Numbered from the stretch's first letter, positions 45,765-55,635 are shown. The stretch: DNA of 64,000 nt from Roseicyclus sp. (GCA_018401055.1 JAGYLB010000114.1:39141-103140), one strand, 5' to 3'. Notes: generated by a model from the letters alone, not told the origin. A program made the numbers and translations.

Positions 45765-46489
45765 CGGGGCGGTTGCAAGGCAAGACGGCGGCGATCACCG
45801 GGTCGGCATCGGGCATCGGGCTGGCTTGCGCGCGGGCGATGCTGACCGAGGGGGCCGAGGTCATCTTGATCGACCGCAATGCCGATGCGCTGGCCACGCT
45901 GACCGCCGAGATGGGGGCGGGCGCGCATGCCGTAACGCTCGACCTTATGGACGGAGCAGCGGTGTCGGCGATGCTGCCCCGTCTTTTGGCCTGCACCGGG
46001 AGGCTCGACATCTTCCACGCCAATGCGGGCGCCTATGTCGGCGGCCCGGTGACCGAAGGCGACCCCGACCAATGGGACCGGGTTCTGACCCTCAACATCA
46101 ACGCCGCCTTCCGGTCGGTCCATGCCGTGCTGCCCCATCTGGTGGCGCAGAAATCCGGCGATGTGATCTTCACCTCCTCCATCGCGGGTGTCGTGCCGGT
46201 CGTCTGGGAACCGATCTACACCGCCTCGAAATTCGCCGTGCAGGCTTTCGTCCATTCCACGCGGCGGCAACTGATCCCGCACAATGTCCGGATGGGCGCG
46301 GTCCTGCCCGGCCCTGTCATCACCGCGCTGCTCGATGACTGGCCGAAAGCCAAGATGGACGAAGCGCTGGCCAATCGCAGCCTGATGGAGGCGCGCGAGG
46401 TCGCGGACGCCGTGCTGTTCATGCTCACCCGCCCCGAGGGTGTGGTGATCCGCGACCTGACGATCCTGCCGCATGGGTGTGATCTGTGA
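45761..46489 (+). CDS. Ribitol-dehydrogenase-like SDR oxidoreductase
   Basis: The intact 242-residue SDR has [28 protein letters not shown], and [25 protein letters not shown], with the SYK triad. The sequence [13 protein letters not shown] is typical of ribitol 2-dehydrogenase (RbtD-like) enzymes, which oxidise ribitol to D-ribulose with NAD. The kinase gene that follows is ribulokinase-like and overlaps by four bases (GTGA), which supports the ribitol call. Other sugar alcohols cannot be excluded. Confidence 0.85.
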   Translation: MTGRLQGKTAAITGSASGIGLACARAMLTEGAEVILIDRNADALATLTAEMGAGAHAVTLDLMDGAAVSAMLPRLLACTGRLDIFHANAGAYVGGPVTEGDPDQWDRVLTLNINAAFRSVHAVLPHLVAQKSGDVIFTSSIAGVVPVVWEPIYTASKFAVQAFVHSTRRQLIPHNVRMGAVLPGPVITALLDDWPKAKMDEALANRSLMEAREVADAVLFMLTRPEGVVIRDLTILPHGCDL

Positions 46490-48097
46490 GCGGCTCTCAT
46501 GTCATCGGCGTCGATGTCGGCACCGGCAGCGCGCGGGCGGGGGTGTTCGACCTTGCGGGGCGGCTTCTGGGAACGGCCAAGCACGACATCACCCTGTTCC
46601 ACGGCGACGGCCACCGGGTCGAACAAAGCTCGGCCGAGATCTGGGCGGCCGTCTGCATCGCCACGCGCAGCGCAGTGGCGGCAGCGGGGATCGATCCGGC
46701 GACGGTCGCGGGCATCGGGTTCGACGCGACCTGTTCGCTGGTGGTGCTGGGACCTGGCGGTGTGTCCCTGCCGGTCAGCCCCGGCGGCGATGCCGCACGC
46801 GACATCATCGTCTGGATGGACCACCGCGCCTTGGATCAGGCAGCGCGGATCAACGCGGGCGGCCATCCGGTGTTGCGCTATGTCGGCGGCGTCATCTCAC
46901 CCGAAATGCAGATGCCCAAGCTCTTGTGGCTCAAGGAACAGAACCCCGAAAGCTACAGGGCAGCGTGGCAGTTCCTCGACCTGACCGATTTCCTGACATG
47001 GCGGGCGACCGGGTCGCTTTCGCGGTCGATCTGCACCGTCACCTGCAAATGGACCTATGTGGAAAAGGACGGCGGCTGGAACGCGGGATTTTTCCACGAC
47101 GCAGGTCTGGGCGATCTGGCCGAGGATGCCTTTGCCCGGATCGGGACCGAGATTGTCGATGCCGGAACCGCCTTGGGCGCAGGGCTGACGCCCGAGGCGG
47201 CGGCCGACATGGGCTTGCCCGTGGGAACCTGCGTGGCGGCGGGGCTGATCGACGCGCATGCGGGCGGGCTTGGCACCGTCGGCGCGCCGGGGGCCGGGGC
47301 CGAGGAACGGATGGCCTATGTCTTCGGCACCTCGTCTTGCACCATGACCACCACCCGCGAACCGGTTTTCGTGCCGGGCGTCTGGGGTCCGTATTTCTCG
47401 GCCATGGTGCCCGGCATGTGGCTGAACGAGGGGGGGCAATCTGCGGCAGGGGCGGCCATCGCGCATCTCTTGCGCCACCACCCCGCCAGCGCTGAGGCCA
47501 CCGCCGCCGCCAAGGCCGATGACCTGTCCCTGCCCGACTGGCTTGCGCGCCGTGCGATGGCCGGGGGCGACGCGCCAGCCACCATCTTGCGCCGCGCCGC
47601 CCGCTTGCATGTGGTGCCCGAATTCCTTGGCAACCGCGCCCCCTTTGCAGATCCCATGACGCGCGCCGTCGTCGCCGGGCTTGGGATGGAGGACAACATC
47701 GACAGCCTTGTCGATCTCTATCTCGCGGGCCTCTTGGGGCTGGCTTACGGGCTGCGCCAGATCATCGAAACACAGGCCCGCGCGGGCGCCGTGATCCGCT
47801 CCATCGTCATCAGCGGCGGCGCGGGTCGCAGCGATCTGGTGCGCCAGATCCTTGCCGATGCGACCGGCATTCCGGTCGAAGCACCCGAGACCGAAGAACC
47901 CGTATTGCTCGGCTCCGCCATTCTGGGCGCGATGGCGGCAGGGCTGTTTCCCCGATGGCGGATCGGCGATGGCGACGATGTCGCGTTGCGCACGCCGCCA
48001 TGACCCCGCACCGGAAACCGCAACATGGCACGCCCGCCGTTTCGACCTGTTCGAACGGTTTCAGGCGCTCGCCCGCGAGGCCGCCCGGGACGCCTAA
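46486..48097 (+). CDS. FGGY-family carbohydrate kinase, D-ribulokinase-like (frame disturbed at the end)
   Basis: The protein starts with a GTG at 46486 as [21 protein letters not shown], the FGGY phosphate-1 motif. Other motifs are [57 protein letters not shown] and [18 protein letters not shown]. These match ribulokinase/ribitol kinase-like FGGY enzymes, about 505 residues to the first stop at 48001-48003. A shift near 47985 would extend it as [20 protein letters not shown] to 48097, where it meets the convergent GntR gene; that longer end is used. D-Ribulose phosphorylation would complete ribitol use. Confidence 0.85.
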
Positions 48098-48825
48098 ACC
48101 TGCGGCGTCCCGATGGCCTCGGCCCCGGCATCGGTCACCAGCACCGTGCGCAGGCTGTCCAGCGTGACCGCGTAATGGTCCGCCAAAAGCGCGCAGGCGC
48201 GCGCCGTGTCATGATCCAGCACCGCATCCAGGATGGCACTGTGTTCGGCCGCCGCCCCTTCGCGCCTGGCCTTGTTGGGGTTCGTGTTCATCGACAGGTT
48301 GCGGTAGCGCACCGCCTGATCCATCAGCGTGGAACAGAAATCCAGCAGCCAGGACGATCCGCAGCGTGCCAGAAGCAGCATATGGAAATCCTTGTGCCGC
48401 GCCTCCCATTCCTCGGATGTTTCGCGGCTGCTGTCGTCGGGCAACAGGCGCTGGGTGCGGGCCAGCCGGTGGAAACTGACCACCAGCTGTTCCTCCCATG
48501 CGTCGTCGTGGTTCTTCATCGACTCGGTCAGGGCCAGCGTTTCCAGCCAGATCCGCGTCTTCACCAGCTCTTCCAGCTCGGCCATGGAAATCGGCATCAC
48601 GTTGAAGCCGCGATGGCTGCGCCGTTCCACCAGACCTTCCGACGACAGGCGGTTCAGCGCCTCGCGCACCGGCACCGCGCCGATGCCGTAGCGTTCGGAA
48701 ATCGCCTCGATGTTCAGCTTGTCGCCGGGAAACAGATCACCTTGCAAGATATCGCGCCGGATCTGGTCATAGGCCTGTTCCGACAGGTTCCGCACACCGG
48801 AAACGGAGACAGAGGCACCCCCCAT
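48094..48825 (-). CDS. GntR-family (FCD-domain) transcriptional regulator
   Basis: The 243-residue protein has a GntR winged helix (LSEQAYDQIRRDILQGDL, YGIGAVPVREALNRLSSEG) and an FCD ligand-binding domain (ELEELVKTRIWLETLAL, ARHKDFHMLLLARCGSSWLLDF, AAEHSAILDAVLDHD), where three histidines and an aspartate usually bind a metal for carboxylate sensing. It is the last gene of the minus-strand unit with the NMT1-type ABC importer, so it probably represses that unit and the divergent genes at 51746. The effector is likely an organic acid. Confidence 0.9.
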   Translation of the reverse strand: MGGASVSVSGVRNLSEQAYDQIRRDILQGDLFPGDKLNIEAISERYGIGAVPVREALNRLSSEGLVERRSHRGFNVMPISMAELEELVKTRIWLETLALTESMKNHDDAWEEQLVVSFHRLARTQRLLPDDSSRETSEEWEARHKDFHMLLLARCGSSWLLDFCSTLMDQAVRYRNLSMNTNPNKARREGAAAEHSAILDAVLDHDTARACALLADHYAVTLDSLRTVLVTDAGAEAIGTPQV

Positions 48826-48826
48826 G

Positions 48827-49675
48827 TCAGCCGATCCCGCCGGGGGTTTGGGATTTGTTCCAGAAGACGAGACGACGCTGCAAGAAAACCACCATGAAAT
48901 AGAGCGCGAGCCCCAGAAGACTGAGATAGAGGATCAGCGAGAAAACGCGCGGCGTGTCAAGCTGGCTGGCCGATTGCCGGATCAGCGCGCCGAACCCGCT
49001 GCCGCCGCCAAGGAATTCCCCGGTGATCGCCCCTGCCATGACGCCGACGGCGGCAATCTTGAGACCGGTGAAAATGTAGGGTAGCCCGTTGGGAAGCTTG
49101 AGCCGCACCAGCGTCTGCATCCGGGTGGCACCGATGGATTTGAACAGCATGCGTTCATTCTCGGACGCGGCATAAAGGCCCGCCGCCGTTGCGACCACGA
49201 TGGGAAAGGTCGCGATGAAGGCGGCTAGCGCCACCTTGGACGCGATGTCGAACCCCAGCCATGCGATGAACAGCGGAGCAAAAGCCACCTTGGGCATGGT
49301 GTCGATGGCGACGAGGTATGGCATCACCGCCCGCTCGCCGAATTTCGTCTCGCCCACCAGAACGCCTAGTGAAAAGCCGATGCCGATGGCGATGGCAAAA
49401 GCGTAAAAGACCGTCCGCGTCGTGGTCCAAAGCGCCTCGAGCATGTAGCCACCGGAAAGCAGATTCTTGCCCACGAAGATCAGGTCATCGAGCGTTTCGC
49501 CCGGCGTGGGCAGGATGATGCGCGACACCCATTCCATGCGCGTCGCCAGATCCCAGATGCCCACGACCACGATGAACAGTGCCGTCATCGCCACCCAGCG
49601 CGGGATGCGGTCGATCAATGCTTCGTGTTCGACCCAGATCGTGTCTTCGCCGGTGTCGGGTGTGGTGTCGGTCAT
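48827..49675 (-). CDS. NMT1/TauT-type ABC importer permease
   Basis: The 282-residue permease has six helices and the EAA loop (MLFKSIGATRMQTLVRLKLPNGLPYIFTG) of the SsuC/TauC/ThiX family. FIATFPIVVATAAGLYA and ITGEFLGGGSGFGALI are typical. It overlaps the ATPase gene upstream by four bases and precedes the GntR regulator. Substrates of the family include taurine, sulfonates, thiamine precursors and other small organics; it cannot be fixed here. Confidence 0.9.
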   Translation of the reverse strand: MTDTTPDTGEDTIWVEHEALIDRIPRWVAMTALFIVVVGIWDLATRMEWVSRIILPTPGETLDDLIFVGKNLLSGGYMLEALWTTTRTVFYAFAIAIGIGFSLGVLVGETKFGERAVMPYLVAIDTMPKVAFAPLFIAWLGFDIASKVALAAFIATFPIVVATAAGLYAASENERMLFKSIGATRMQTLVRLKLPNGLPYIFTGLKIAAVGVMAGAITGEFLGGGSGFGALIRQSASQLDTPRVFSLILYLSLLGLALYFMVVFLQRRLVFWNKSQTPGGIG

Positions 49676-50487
49676 ATATAGGCCTCCCGTCCAAGCAGGT
49701 CGCGGATATGGGCAACGATCTCGCCAAACTCGGGTGTGTTGATCATCTCGAGGGTTCGCGGACGCGGCAGGTCAATGCGGATATCCTCGACGATGCGACC
49801 GGGCCGGGCCTTCATCACAAGGATACGATCGGACAGGAACACCGCCTCTGCCAGTGAATGGGTGACCAGAAACGCGGTTGCGTGACGTTCGGAACAGATG
49901 CGCTGCAACTCCATGTTCATGAAATCGCGGGTCAGTTCGTCCAGCGCCGAAAACGGTTCATCCAGCAGCAACATCGCCGGGTCGCTGACCAGCATCCGGC
50001 AGATCGACGCGCGTTGCGCCATGCCGCCCGACAGTTCGCCGGGGTAGACATTGGCGAAATCGCCAAGGCCCACCAGCGTCAGCAGGTCCATGGCACGGCC
50101 CTGCGCAGCCCGCGCGGCGGCGCGCCCGTCGCGCATCTCGATGGGCAAAAGGATGTTTTCGATCGTGGTCTTCCATGGCAGCAAGGTTGCCTGCTGGAAC
50201 ATCATCCCGATGTCGCGCCTAGGCCCTACGACCGGCTCGCCTTCCAGAACGACGCGGCCCGTGGTCGGCGGCAAAAGTCCCGCCATGATCTTGAGCAGCG
50301 TTGATTTTCCGCAGCCCGACGACCCCACGACCGAGACGAATTCGCCCTTGTTGATCGTCAGATGCACATCGGACAGGGCCACCAGCTGGTTGCGGGCATA
50401 GGTCTTGGACAGCCGCGCGATCTGGTAGACCGGCCGCGTCTGAGACGCGGCCGGGACAGTTTTCAAGTGGCGGGGCTCGGACCGCAT
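49672..50487 (-). CDS. NMT1/TauT-type ABC importer ATPase
   Basis: The 271-residue ATPase has Walker A VGSSGCGKSTLLKIMAGLLPP, Q-loop MMFQQATLLPWKTT, signature ELSGGMAQRASICRML and Walker B MLLLDEPFSALD, followed by LVTHSLAEAVFLSDR. The LSGGMAQR signature and PWKT segment are those of SsuB/TauB-like ATPases. It is flanked by the binding protein and permease of the same importer. The frame is intact. Confidence 0.92.
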   Translation of the reverse strand: MRSEPRHLKTVPAASQTRPVYQIARLSKTYARNQLVALSDVHLTINKGEFVSVVGSSGCGKSTLLKIMAGLLPPTTGRVVLEGEPVVGPRRDIGMMFQQATLLPWKTTIENILLPIEMRDGRAAARAAQGRAMDLLTLVGLGDFANVYPGELSGGMAQRASICRMLVSDPAMLLLDEPFSALDELTRDFMNMELQRICSERHATAFLVTHSLAEAVFLSDRILVMKARPGRIVEDIRIDLPRPRTLEMINTPEFGEIVAHIRDLLGREAYI

Positions 50488-50489
50488 CC

Positions 50490-51521
50490 TCAGGCGTTCC
50501 AGCCTGCCACGAACTCGTTCGTGAAGGTGGCCGACAGATCATCCAGCGGGGCCGACAGAGCGCCCGAGGCAACGGCGCTGTCATGGATTGCCTGCCAATG
50601 CTCGGGCGGCTGGTAGCCAAAGCCCTGCGGCATGAAGGCGTCGGTGGGCGTCATCCGGTTCATAACGCCATCGAACAGCGAGGCGGCATAGTCCTGTTCG
50701 CCTTCCTGCGGGTTGCCGGTCGCGCAATGGGCAAGGCAGGCATCCTTGTTCGCCGGGTCCATCGCAAACCGTGTGCCGCGCACCAGCGCCCGGCCGAATT
50801 TCGGCGCAAGATCGGGCATGGCAGCCATCTGGCTTTCCAACATGGCGATGCCGTTGCCGAAAAAGCCCAGATAAGCCTCAGGGGTGATTTCCCGCAGGTT
50901 CATTCCGCGCGACGCAAGGATCGCCGCATCCGACACGGCGCCCGCATAGGCGGCAACGTCATCGCGCAGAAAGGCCACCGCCGCCGTGCCGCCATCGCCG
51001 ATGGGCAGGTAGGTGAAATCGGTACCCGCCGTCAGGCCCAGGTCGGACATGATTGCGCTGGTGAACGATACTTCCGCGCCATCGGCCGTGCCCACACCGA
51101 TCACGGTTCCGGCAAGATCGGCGGGGGTCTGGAACGTGCTCTCGTCCTTGACGAGGATGCCGAAGACCGACTTGGGGTAAAGGTTGTAGATGAACTTCAC
51201 GTGTCGATGCCGCGCGCCCGCGCGCCCAGCGTCGGCCCCGGCCCCGGTGCGCCGATCTGCGCCTGCCCCAGCCGTCATCGCCTGCAGGACCGCCGACGAG
51301 CCGTCAATCGCCTCGAGCCGCAGGTCTAGGCCTTCTTCCGCGAAATAGCCTTCGCCGACCGCGACCCAGTAGGGCAGCCAGGTCAGCGCCGAGGGGTTGG
51401 GTACGGCGAATGTGATGGCCGTCTGCGCGCGCAGGATCGAGGGTGCGCCGAGCGTCGCAGCCGCGAAACCGCCGACCGCAAGCTGGCCGAACGTCCGGCG
51501 GGACAGTGTCCGAGTGGTCAT
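50490..51521 (-). CDS. NMT1/THI5-type ABC substrate-binding protein (local double frameshift)
   Basis: The 343-residue protein begins with a twin-arginine signal (TLSRRTFGQLAVGGFAAATLG), so export is probably by Tat. The fold is NMT1/THI5-like: TWLPYWVAVGEGYFAEEGLDLRLE, VKFIYNLYPKSVFGILVKDES, and GVGTADGAEVSFTSAIMSDLG. Between 51205 and 51285 the frame reads QMTAGAGADRRTGAGADAG; a neighbouring frame gives the expected QIGAPGPGPTLGARARGIDV, so two compensating shifts are likely. The substrate is unknown; FAH and dehydrogenase genes opposite suggest an aromatic or branched organic acid. Confidence 0.85.
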   Translation of the reverse strand: MTTRTLSRRTFGQLAVGGFAAATLGAPSILRAQTAITFAVPNPSALTWLPYWVAVGEGYFAEEGLDLRLEAIDGSSAVLQAMTAGAGADRRTGAGADAGRAGARHRHVKFIYNLYPKSVFGILVKDESTFQTPADLAGTVIGVGTADGAEVSFTSAIMSDLGLTAGTDFTYLPIGDGGTAAVAFLRDDVAAYAGAVSDAAILASRGMNLREITPEAYLGFFGNGIAMLESQMAAMPDLAPKFGRALVRGTRFAMDPANKDACLAHCATGNPQEGEQDYAASLFDGVMNRMTPTDAFMPQGFGYQPPEHWQAIHDSAVASGALSAPLDDLSATFTNEFVAGWNA

Positions 51522-51588
51522 GTTGTCTCCTCCCATGTGTCTTGGTTGACCCTGCGGCACGTCGGCATCGGAGGGCCTTTGCTTACGC

Positions 51589-51622
51589 TATATGATTCTT
51601 CGCCATTGGCAAAATAATATAT
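51589..51622. promoter_or_regulatory. AT-rich imperfect dyad between divergent ABC and FAH operons
   Basis: An AT-rich inverted repeat is centred on GCC-ATT-GGC at 51602-51610. The outer arms TATAT and ATATA pair, and 10 of 15 positions match. It lies 68 bases before the binding-protein start and 124 bases before the FAH start. It is the only AT-rich stretch in the gap and is a candidate GntR operator and promoter site. Confidence 0.45.
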
Positions 51623-51745
51623 GAAATGTCCGGAGTTGCCGTTTCATATCTTGATCTGCAGGGCGAACCGCTGAATGCTGGGGCGTCATGACTCGGTCTG
51701 TTGCGCAGTCGCGCAGTCCGGTCGCCCCAATGGAGGATTTTCCGC

Positions 51746-52443
51746 ATGGTCGCTTTTGCCGTCACGCCGCCGCCGCAGGCGCATCTCGACATCACCGGCT
51801 CGGACGAGAAGTTTCCGGTGCGCCGCATCTATTGCATCGGCAAGAACTACGTCGCCCATATCATCGAGATGAACGCCGACCAGCGGGATCCGCCGGTGAT
51901 CTTCATGAAGCCCGCCGACGCGCTGGTGAAAAACGGCGGCGAGATCCCCTACCCCGTCTTCACCAACAACTTCCACTACGAGTGCGAACTGGTCATCGCG
52001 CTGAAATCGGGCGGCTACAACATCCCCGAGGCTGAGGCGTCGAGCCATATCTTCGGCTATGCCGTTGGTCTCGACATGACCCGGCGTGATCATCAGGCCG
52101 CGGCGCTGGAAAAGGGCCTGCCGTGGGAAATCACGAAGTCCTTCGACCATTCCGCCCCCGTTGGGCCGATCACGCGGGTTGAGGATACCGGCGTGATGAC
52201 CACGGGCCATGTGCGGCTCAAGGTGAACGGCCAGACGAAACAGGATGCCGATATCTCGCTTCTGATCTGGAAGATCGACGAGATCATCGCCAAGCTGTCG
52301 CAGCAGCGACGTTCACGGCGGGCGACATCATCATGACCGGCACGCCTGCGGGCGTGGGTGCGGTGGTGACGGGCGATGTTCTGGATTGCTCGGTCGACGG
52401 GCTCGAGCCGATGCAGGTGCGGATCGGCGGGCCTGCGGCCTGA
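51746..52443 (+). CDS. Fumarylacetoacetate hydrolase family protein (one frameshift)
   Basis: The product of about 231 residues belongs to the FAH family. [20 protein letters not shown] starts the domain, FMKPADALV and [18 protein letters not shown] supply the metal-binding glutamates, and [15 protein letters not shown] and [16 protein letters not shown] are diagnostic. The frame changes near 52305; the last 44 residues lie in the next frame and stop at 52441. A GGAGG precedes the ATG at 51746. It may hydrolyse an acylpyruvate-type bond or act as an oxaloacetate/ketoacid enol lyase. It leads an operon with a beta-hydroxyacid dehydrogenase. Confidence 0.87.
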
Positions 52444-52465
52444 ATGGCGCGAAAAGGGGGACCAG

Positions 52466-53337
52466 ATGACACGGATCGCGATTGCCGGCACGGGCCGGAT
52501 GGGCACGGCCTATGCGAAACGGCTGATCGAGTGCGGCCATGACGTGACCGTGTGGAACCGGACGGCGGATCGGACCAAGGCGGCGGCCGAGGCGGGGGCA
52601 AGCGTTGCGACCGATGTCGCTAGCGCTGGCCGCGGCCGATGTCATTCTCGTCTCGCTGACCGATGCTACGGCGGTGGGGACCGTGATTGACGGCCTGATC
52701 ACCACGGGTATCGGCGGGGAAACTGGTCGTGGACCTGTCCACGCTGTTGCCCGAGGAAACCCGCGCCATTGCCGCCCGCGTCACGGCGGCGGGGGCGGAT
52801 TTCGTCGATTGCCCGGTCGGCGGAAACCGTCGCGCCGGCGCTCAAGGGGCAGCTTCTGGGGATGGCGGGGGTTCCGAGGCCGCGTTTGCTCGTGCGAAAC
52901 CGGTGCTCGATCAGCTGTGCAAGCGGGTCGAACACCTTGGCCCGGCGGGCAACGGGTCGGCGATGAAACTGGCGGTGAACCTGCCGCTTGCGGTCTACTG
53001 GTCCACGCTGGCCGAGGCGATGGCGATGATTGAGGGCGCGGGCATCCCCGCTGATCTGACGGTGTCGCTTCTGGCAGACAGTTCGGGCGGGCCGAATGTG
53101 CTCAAGAACCGCGCGCAGGTGGTGGTCGACACGCTGAACGGCACCGACCAGCCCGGCACCTTCGACATCGCGGGGCTGGCCAAGGATCTGGCGCTGGCGT
53201 TGAAGCAGGCCGAGAGGGACGGCACGCCCTTGCCGCTGTCGCAAGATGCGCTGCAATCCTATCGTGCCGCGCTGGATGCGGGGCTTGGCCATTTCGACGG
53301 CTCCAGCCTGACGCGTCACCTTCTGGGCAAGCGCTGA
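52466..53337 (+). CDS. 3-hydroxyisobutyrate-type dehydrogenase (several frameshifts)
   Basis: The repaired protein of about 290 residues matches the beta-hydroxyacid dehydrogenase family. The NAD motif IAIAGTGRMGTAYAKRLIECG is followed by LALAAADVILVSLTDATAV, KLVVDLSTLLPEETRAIAAR, and FVDCPVGGN. The catalytic lysine lies in GNGSAMKLAVNLPLAVYWSTL. Frame changes are near 52618, 52718, 52830-52860. The C-terminal helices (TFDIAGLAKDLALALKQAERD) are intact. It lies 22 bases after the FAH gene and ends one base before the exporter start. Substrates of relatives include tartronate semialdehyde, 3-hydroxyisobutyrate and related acids. Confidence 0.82.
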
Positions 53338-53338
53338 G

Positions 53339-54176
53339 GTGGAGATCCTCAGCGATCCCGCAACGCTCTTGACCCTGATCGGCGCGCTGGCTCTGGCCGG
53401 CGCGTCGATCGGCTTTCTGGCGGGCCTGTTCGGCGTCGGCGGCGGGGCAATCTCCGTCCCGGTGTTCTTCGAGATCTTCCGTGCTGGGGCTACCTGCCGA
53501 GGTGGCCATGCCGCTGGCGGTCGGCACGTCGCTGGCCGTCATCATCCCGATCTCGGTCAATTCCGCGCTGGGTCACCGCAAGCGCGGAACGCTCGACATG
53601 GACACTTTGCGCATCTGGGCGCTGCCGATCCTTGTGGGTGTCAGCCTTGGTGCCGTGATCGCGCGCTTCGCGCCGCCCGCAGTATTCCAGATCGTCTTTG
53701 TACTGGTTGCCACCATCAACGCCACCAAGCTTTTGACCGGTGGCAAGGGCTGGCAGCTGGCCGAGACGCTGCCGGGCCGTTGGGCAATGCGCGCGGCGGG
53801 CGCGGTGATCGGTCTAGTTTCGGCGATCATGGGGATTGGTGGCGGGGCGGTGTCGAACCTGTATCTGACGTTGCATGGCGTGCCGATCCACCGGGCGATT
53901 TCCACCTCGGCGGGTGTCGGCGTGCTGATCGCGATCCCGGGAACCATCGGCTACATCCTCGCAGGTCTCGGGCAAGACGGGCTGCCACCCACCTCGCTGG
54001 GCTTCGTGTCGGGGGCCGCATTCGCGCTTACAATCCCGGCCTCGCTGTTGACCACGCGGCTGGGCGTGGCGCTGGCACACAAGTTGTCGCGCCGCAGCCT
54101 CGAGATTGCCTTCGGCAGTTTCCTTGCGCTGGTGGCGCTGCGCTTTGTCTACGCGCTGGTGTTCGGGGCGACCTAG
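53339..54176 (+). CDS. TauE/SafE-family exporter (one frameshift)
   Basis: The membrane protein of about 278 residues has eight or nine helices of the TauE/SafE type. SIGFLAGLFGVGGGAISVPV and AEVAMPLAVGTSLAVII form the first repeat, VSAIMGIGGGAVSNLYLTLHG the second. The frame changes near 53484. The start is a GTG at 53339, one base after the previous stop. The family exports sulfite, sulfoacetate or organic acids. Here it may export or import the acid handled by this operon. It converges with the BKACE gene and their stop codons share CTAG. Confidence 0.85.
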
Positions 54177-55015
54177 GCCGCAACCGGCATTTTCAGCCCG
54201 AGGATGGCGCGCGCCTCTTGCCATGTGGCGACGGGGCGTTCGTTCTTGTCACAGATCTCTACCGCGCGGCGCACCAGCGCGGCGTTCGACGGCGCAAGCC
54301 GGTCGCGGTCGAGCCGCACGTTATCCTCAAGCCCTGTCCGCGCATGGCCGCCCGCGGCAATCGCCCATTCGTTCAGTGTCAGCTGCTGCGCACCGATCCC
54401 TGCCGCGCACCAGGGCGCATCGGGACCGAACAGGCGCTGGACGGTGCGGATGTAGAAGTCGAACACCTCACGATCCACCGGCATGGCGTTCTTCACGCCC
54501 ATGACGAATTGCACATAGGGTGTGCCGGCAAGCTGCCCCTTGTCGACCATCTCGCGCGCCTTGAGAATATGGCTGAGGTCAAAGGCCTCGATCTCGGGTT
54601 TCACATCATGGGTCAGCATCTCGGCGGCCAACCAATCCACCAGGTCGGGCGGATTCTCGTAGACGCGGGTCGGGAAGTTGTTCGAGCCGACGGCCAGCGA
54701 GGCCATGTCGGGACGCAGCGACAGCATGCCCCCACGTTCACGGCCCGCGCCAGACCGGCCTCCGGTGGAGAACTGCGTGATCATGCCGGGGCAGTGTTTC
54801 TCGAGCCCCTCCTTCAGCCGCGCGAATTTCTCGGGGTCCGAGGACGGCGTCTGGTCGTCGTTCCTGACATGGGCATGCATGATGGAGGCGCCGGCCTCGA
54901 AAGCCTCGTGCGTCGACTCGATCTGTTCCGAAACCGTGATCGGAACCGCAGGATTGTTCGCTTTTGTAGGCAGAGAGCCGGTGATGGCGACGCAGATGAT
55001 GCAAGGTTTGGTCAT
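54173..55015 (-). CDS. BKACE-family (DUF849) beta-keto acid cleavage enzyme
   Basis: The 280-residue TIM-barrel enzyme matches BKACE: CVAITGSLPTKANNPAVPIT, EAFEAGASIMHAHVRNDD with the zinc histidine pair HAH, and QFSTGGRSGAGRERGG, and GGHARTGLEDN, the family motif for the last zinc ligand region. BKACE enzymes condense a beta-keto acid with acetyl-CoA to give acetoacetate and a new acyl-CoA. It starts one base after the pcaG stop on the same strand. In this position the likely substrate is beta-ketoadipate, giving succinyl-CoA and acetoacetate. That would replace pcaIJ/pcaF; it is inference from context. Confidence 0.88.
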   Translation of the reverse strand: MTKPCIICVAITGSLPTKANNPAVPITVSEQIESTHEAFEAGASIMHAHVRNDDQTPSSDPEKFARLKEGLEKHCPGMITQFSTGGRSGAGRERGGMLSLRPDMASLAVGSNNFPTRVYENPPDLVDWLAAEMLTHDVKPEIEAFDLSHILKAREMVDKGQLAGTPYVQFVMGVKNAMPVDREVFDFYIRTVQRLFGPDAPWCAAGIGAQQLTLNEWAIAAGGHARTGLEDNVRLDRDRLAPSNAALVRRAVEICDKNERPVATWQEARAILGLKMPVAA

Positions 55016-55016
55016 G

Positions 55017-55634
55017 TCAGATATCGAAAAAGACGGTCTCGTCTTCCCCCTGAATTTTGATGTCAAATCGATATACGGTCTGGCCGTCGCGGTCAGCCTG
55101 ACGCGCGATCAGGGTAGGCCTGCGCTTTTCCCACTCGATCCCGTTCAGGACCGGATCGACGGCATTGGCAGCAGCCTCATCCTCGAAATAAAGCCGCGTG
55201 TGCAGGCCAAGGTTGATGCCGCGCGCGACGATCCAAAGGCTGATGTGCGGGGCTTGCACGGTGCCGTTCCGCCCCAGAACCGGGCCGGGTTTCACGGTGT
55301 CGAACCCCCATTCGCCGCTGTCGAAATCGGTGATGACTCGACCCCAGCCGCGAAAGCCGTCTTCGACCGGGCCGCCCCCTTCGGGGTGGGGATAATGGCC
55401 CGCGGCATTGGCCTGCCACGCCTCGAGCATAACGTCCTTGATCGGGCTGCCCGTGCCGTCGATCACCAGACCCTCGATGCGGATGCGCGCGCCCGCCGCG
55501 TTGGGCCCGGCGATGTCCCGGCCCAGTTCGGTCTCGTATATGTCGAAGCCTGCAGCGCCCGGCGCCAACCCGATGTGAACGTAAGGCCCAGCGGTCTGGG
55601 ACGGTGTTTCCTTGAGATAGGGAAGGCGCGTCAT
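55017..55634 (-). CDS. pcaG: Protocatechuate 3,4-dioxygenase, alpha subunit
   Basis: The 205-residue intradiol dioxygenase subunit starts MTRLPYLKETPSQTAGPYVHIG, the PcaG signature, and has GRVITDFDSGEWGFDTVKPG and QAPHISLWIVARGINLGLHTRLYF. The alpha subunit lacks the iron ligands, in contrast to pcaH. With PcaH it opens protocatechuate between the hydroxyls to 3-carboxy-cis,cis-muconate. It sits two bases after pcaH. Length and motifs are complete. Confidence 0.94.
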   Translation of the reverse strand: MTRLPYLKETPSQTAGPYVHIGLAPGAAGFDIYETELGRDIAGPNAAGARIRIEGLVIDGTGSPIKDVMLEAWQANAAGHYPHPEGGGPVEDGFRGWGRVITDFDSGEWGFDTVKPGPVLGRNGTVQAPHISLWIVARGINLGLHTRLYFEDEAAANAVDPVLNGIEWEKRRPTLIARQADRDGQTVYRFDIKIQGEDETVFFDI

Positions 55635-55635
55635 C

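Noticed and set aside
53339..55060. 573-codon plus-strand open frame running through TauE/SafE and antisense to BKACE
   Set aside because: It joins an out-of-frame part of the exporter gene with the antisense of a complete DUF849 gene. The exporter continues in a different frame to 54176.
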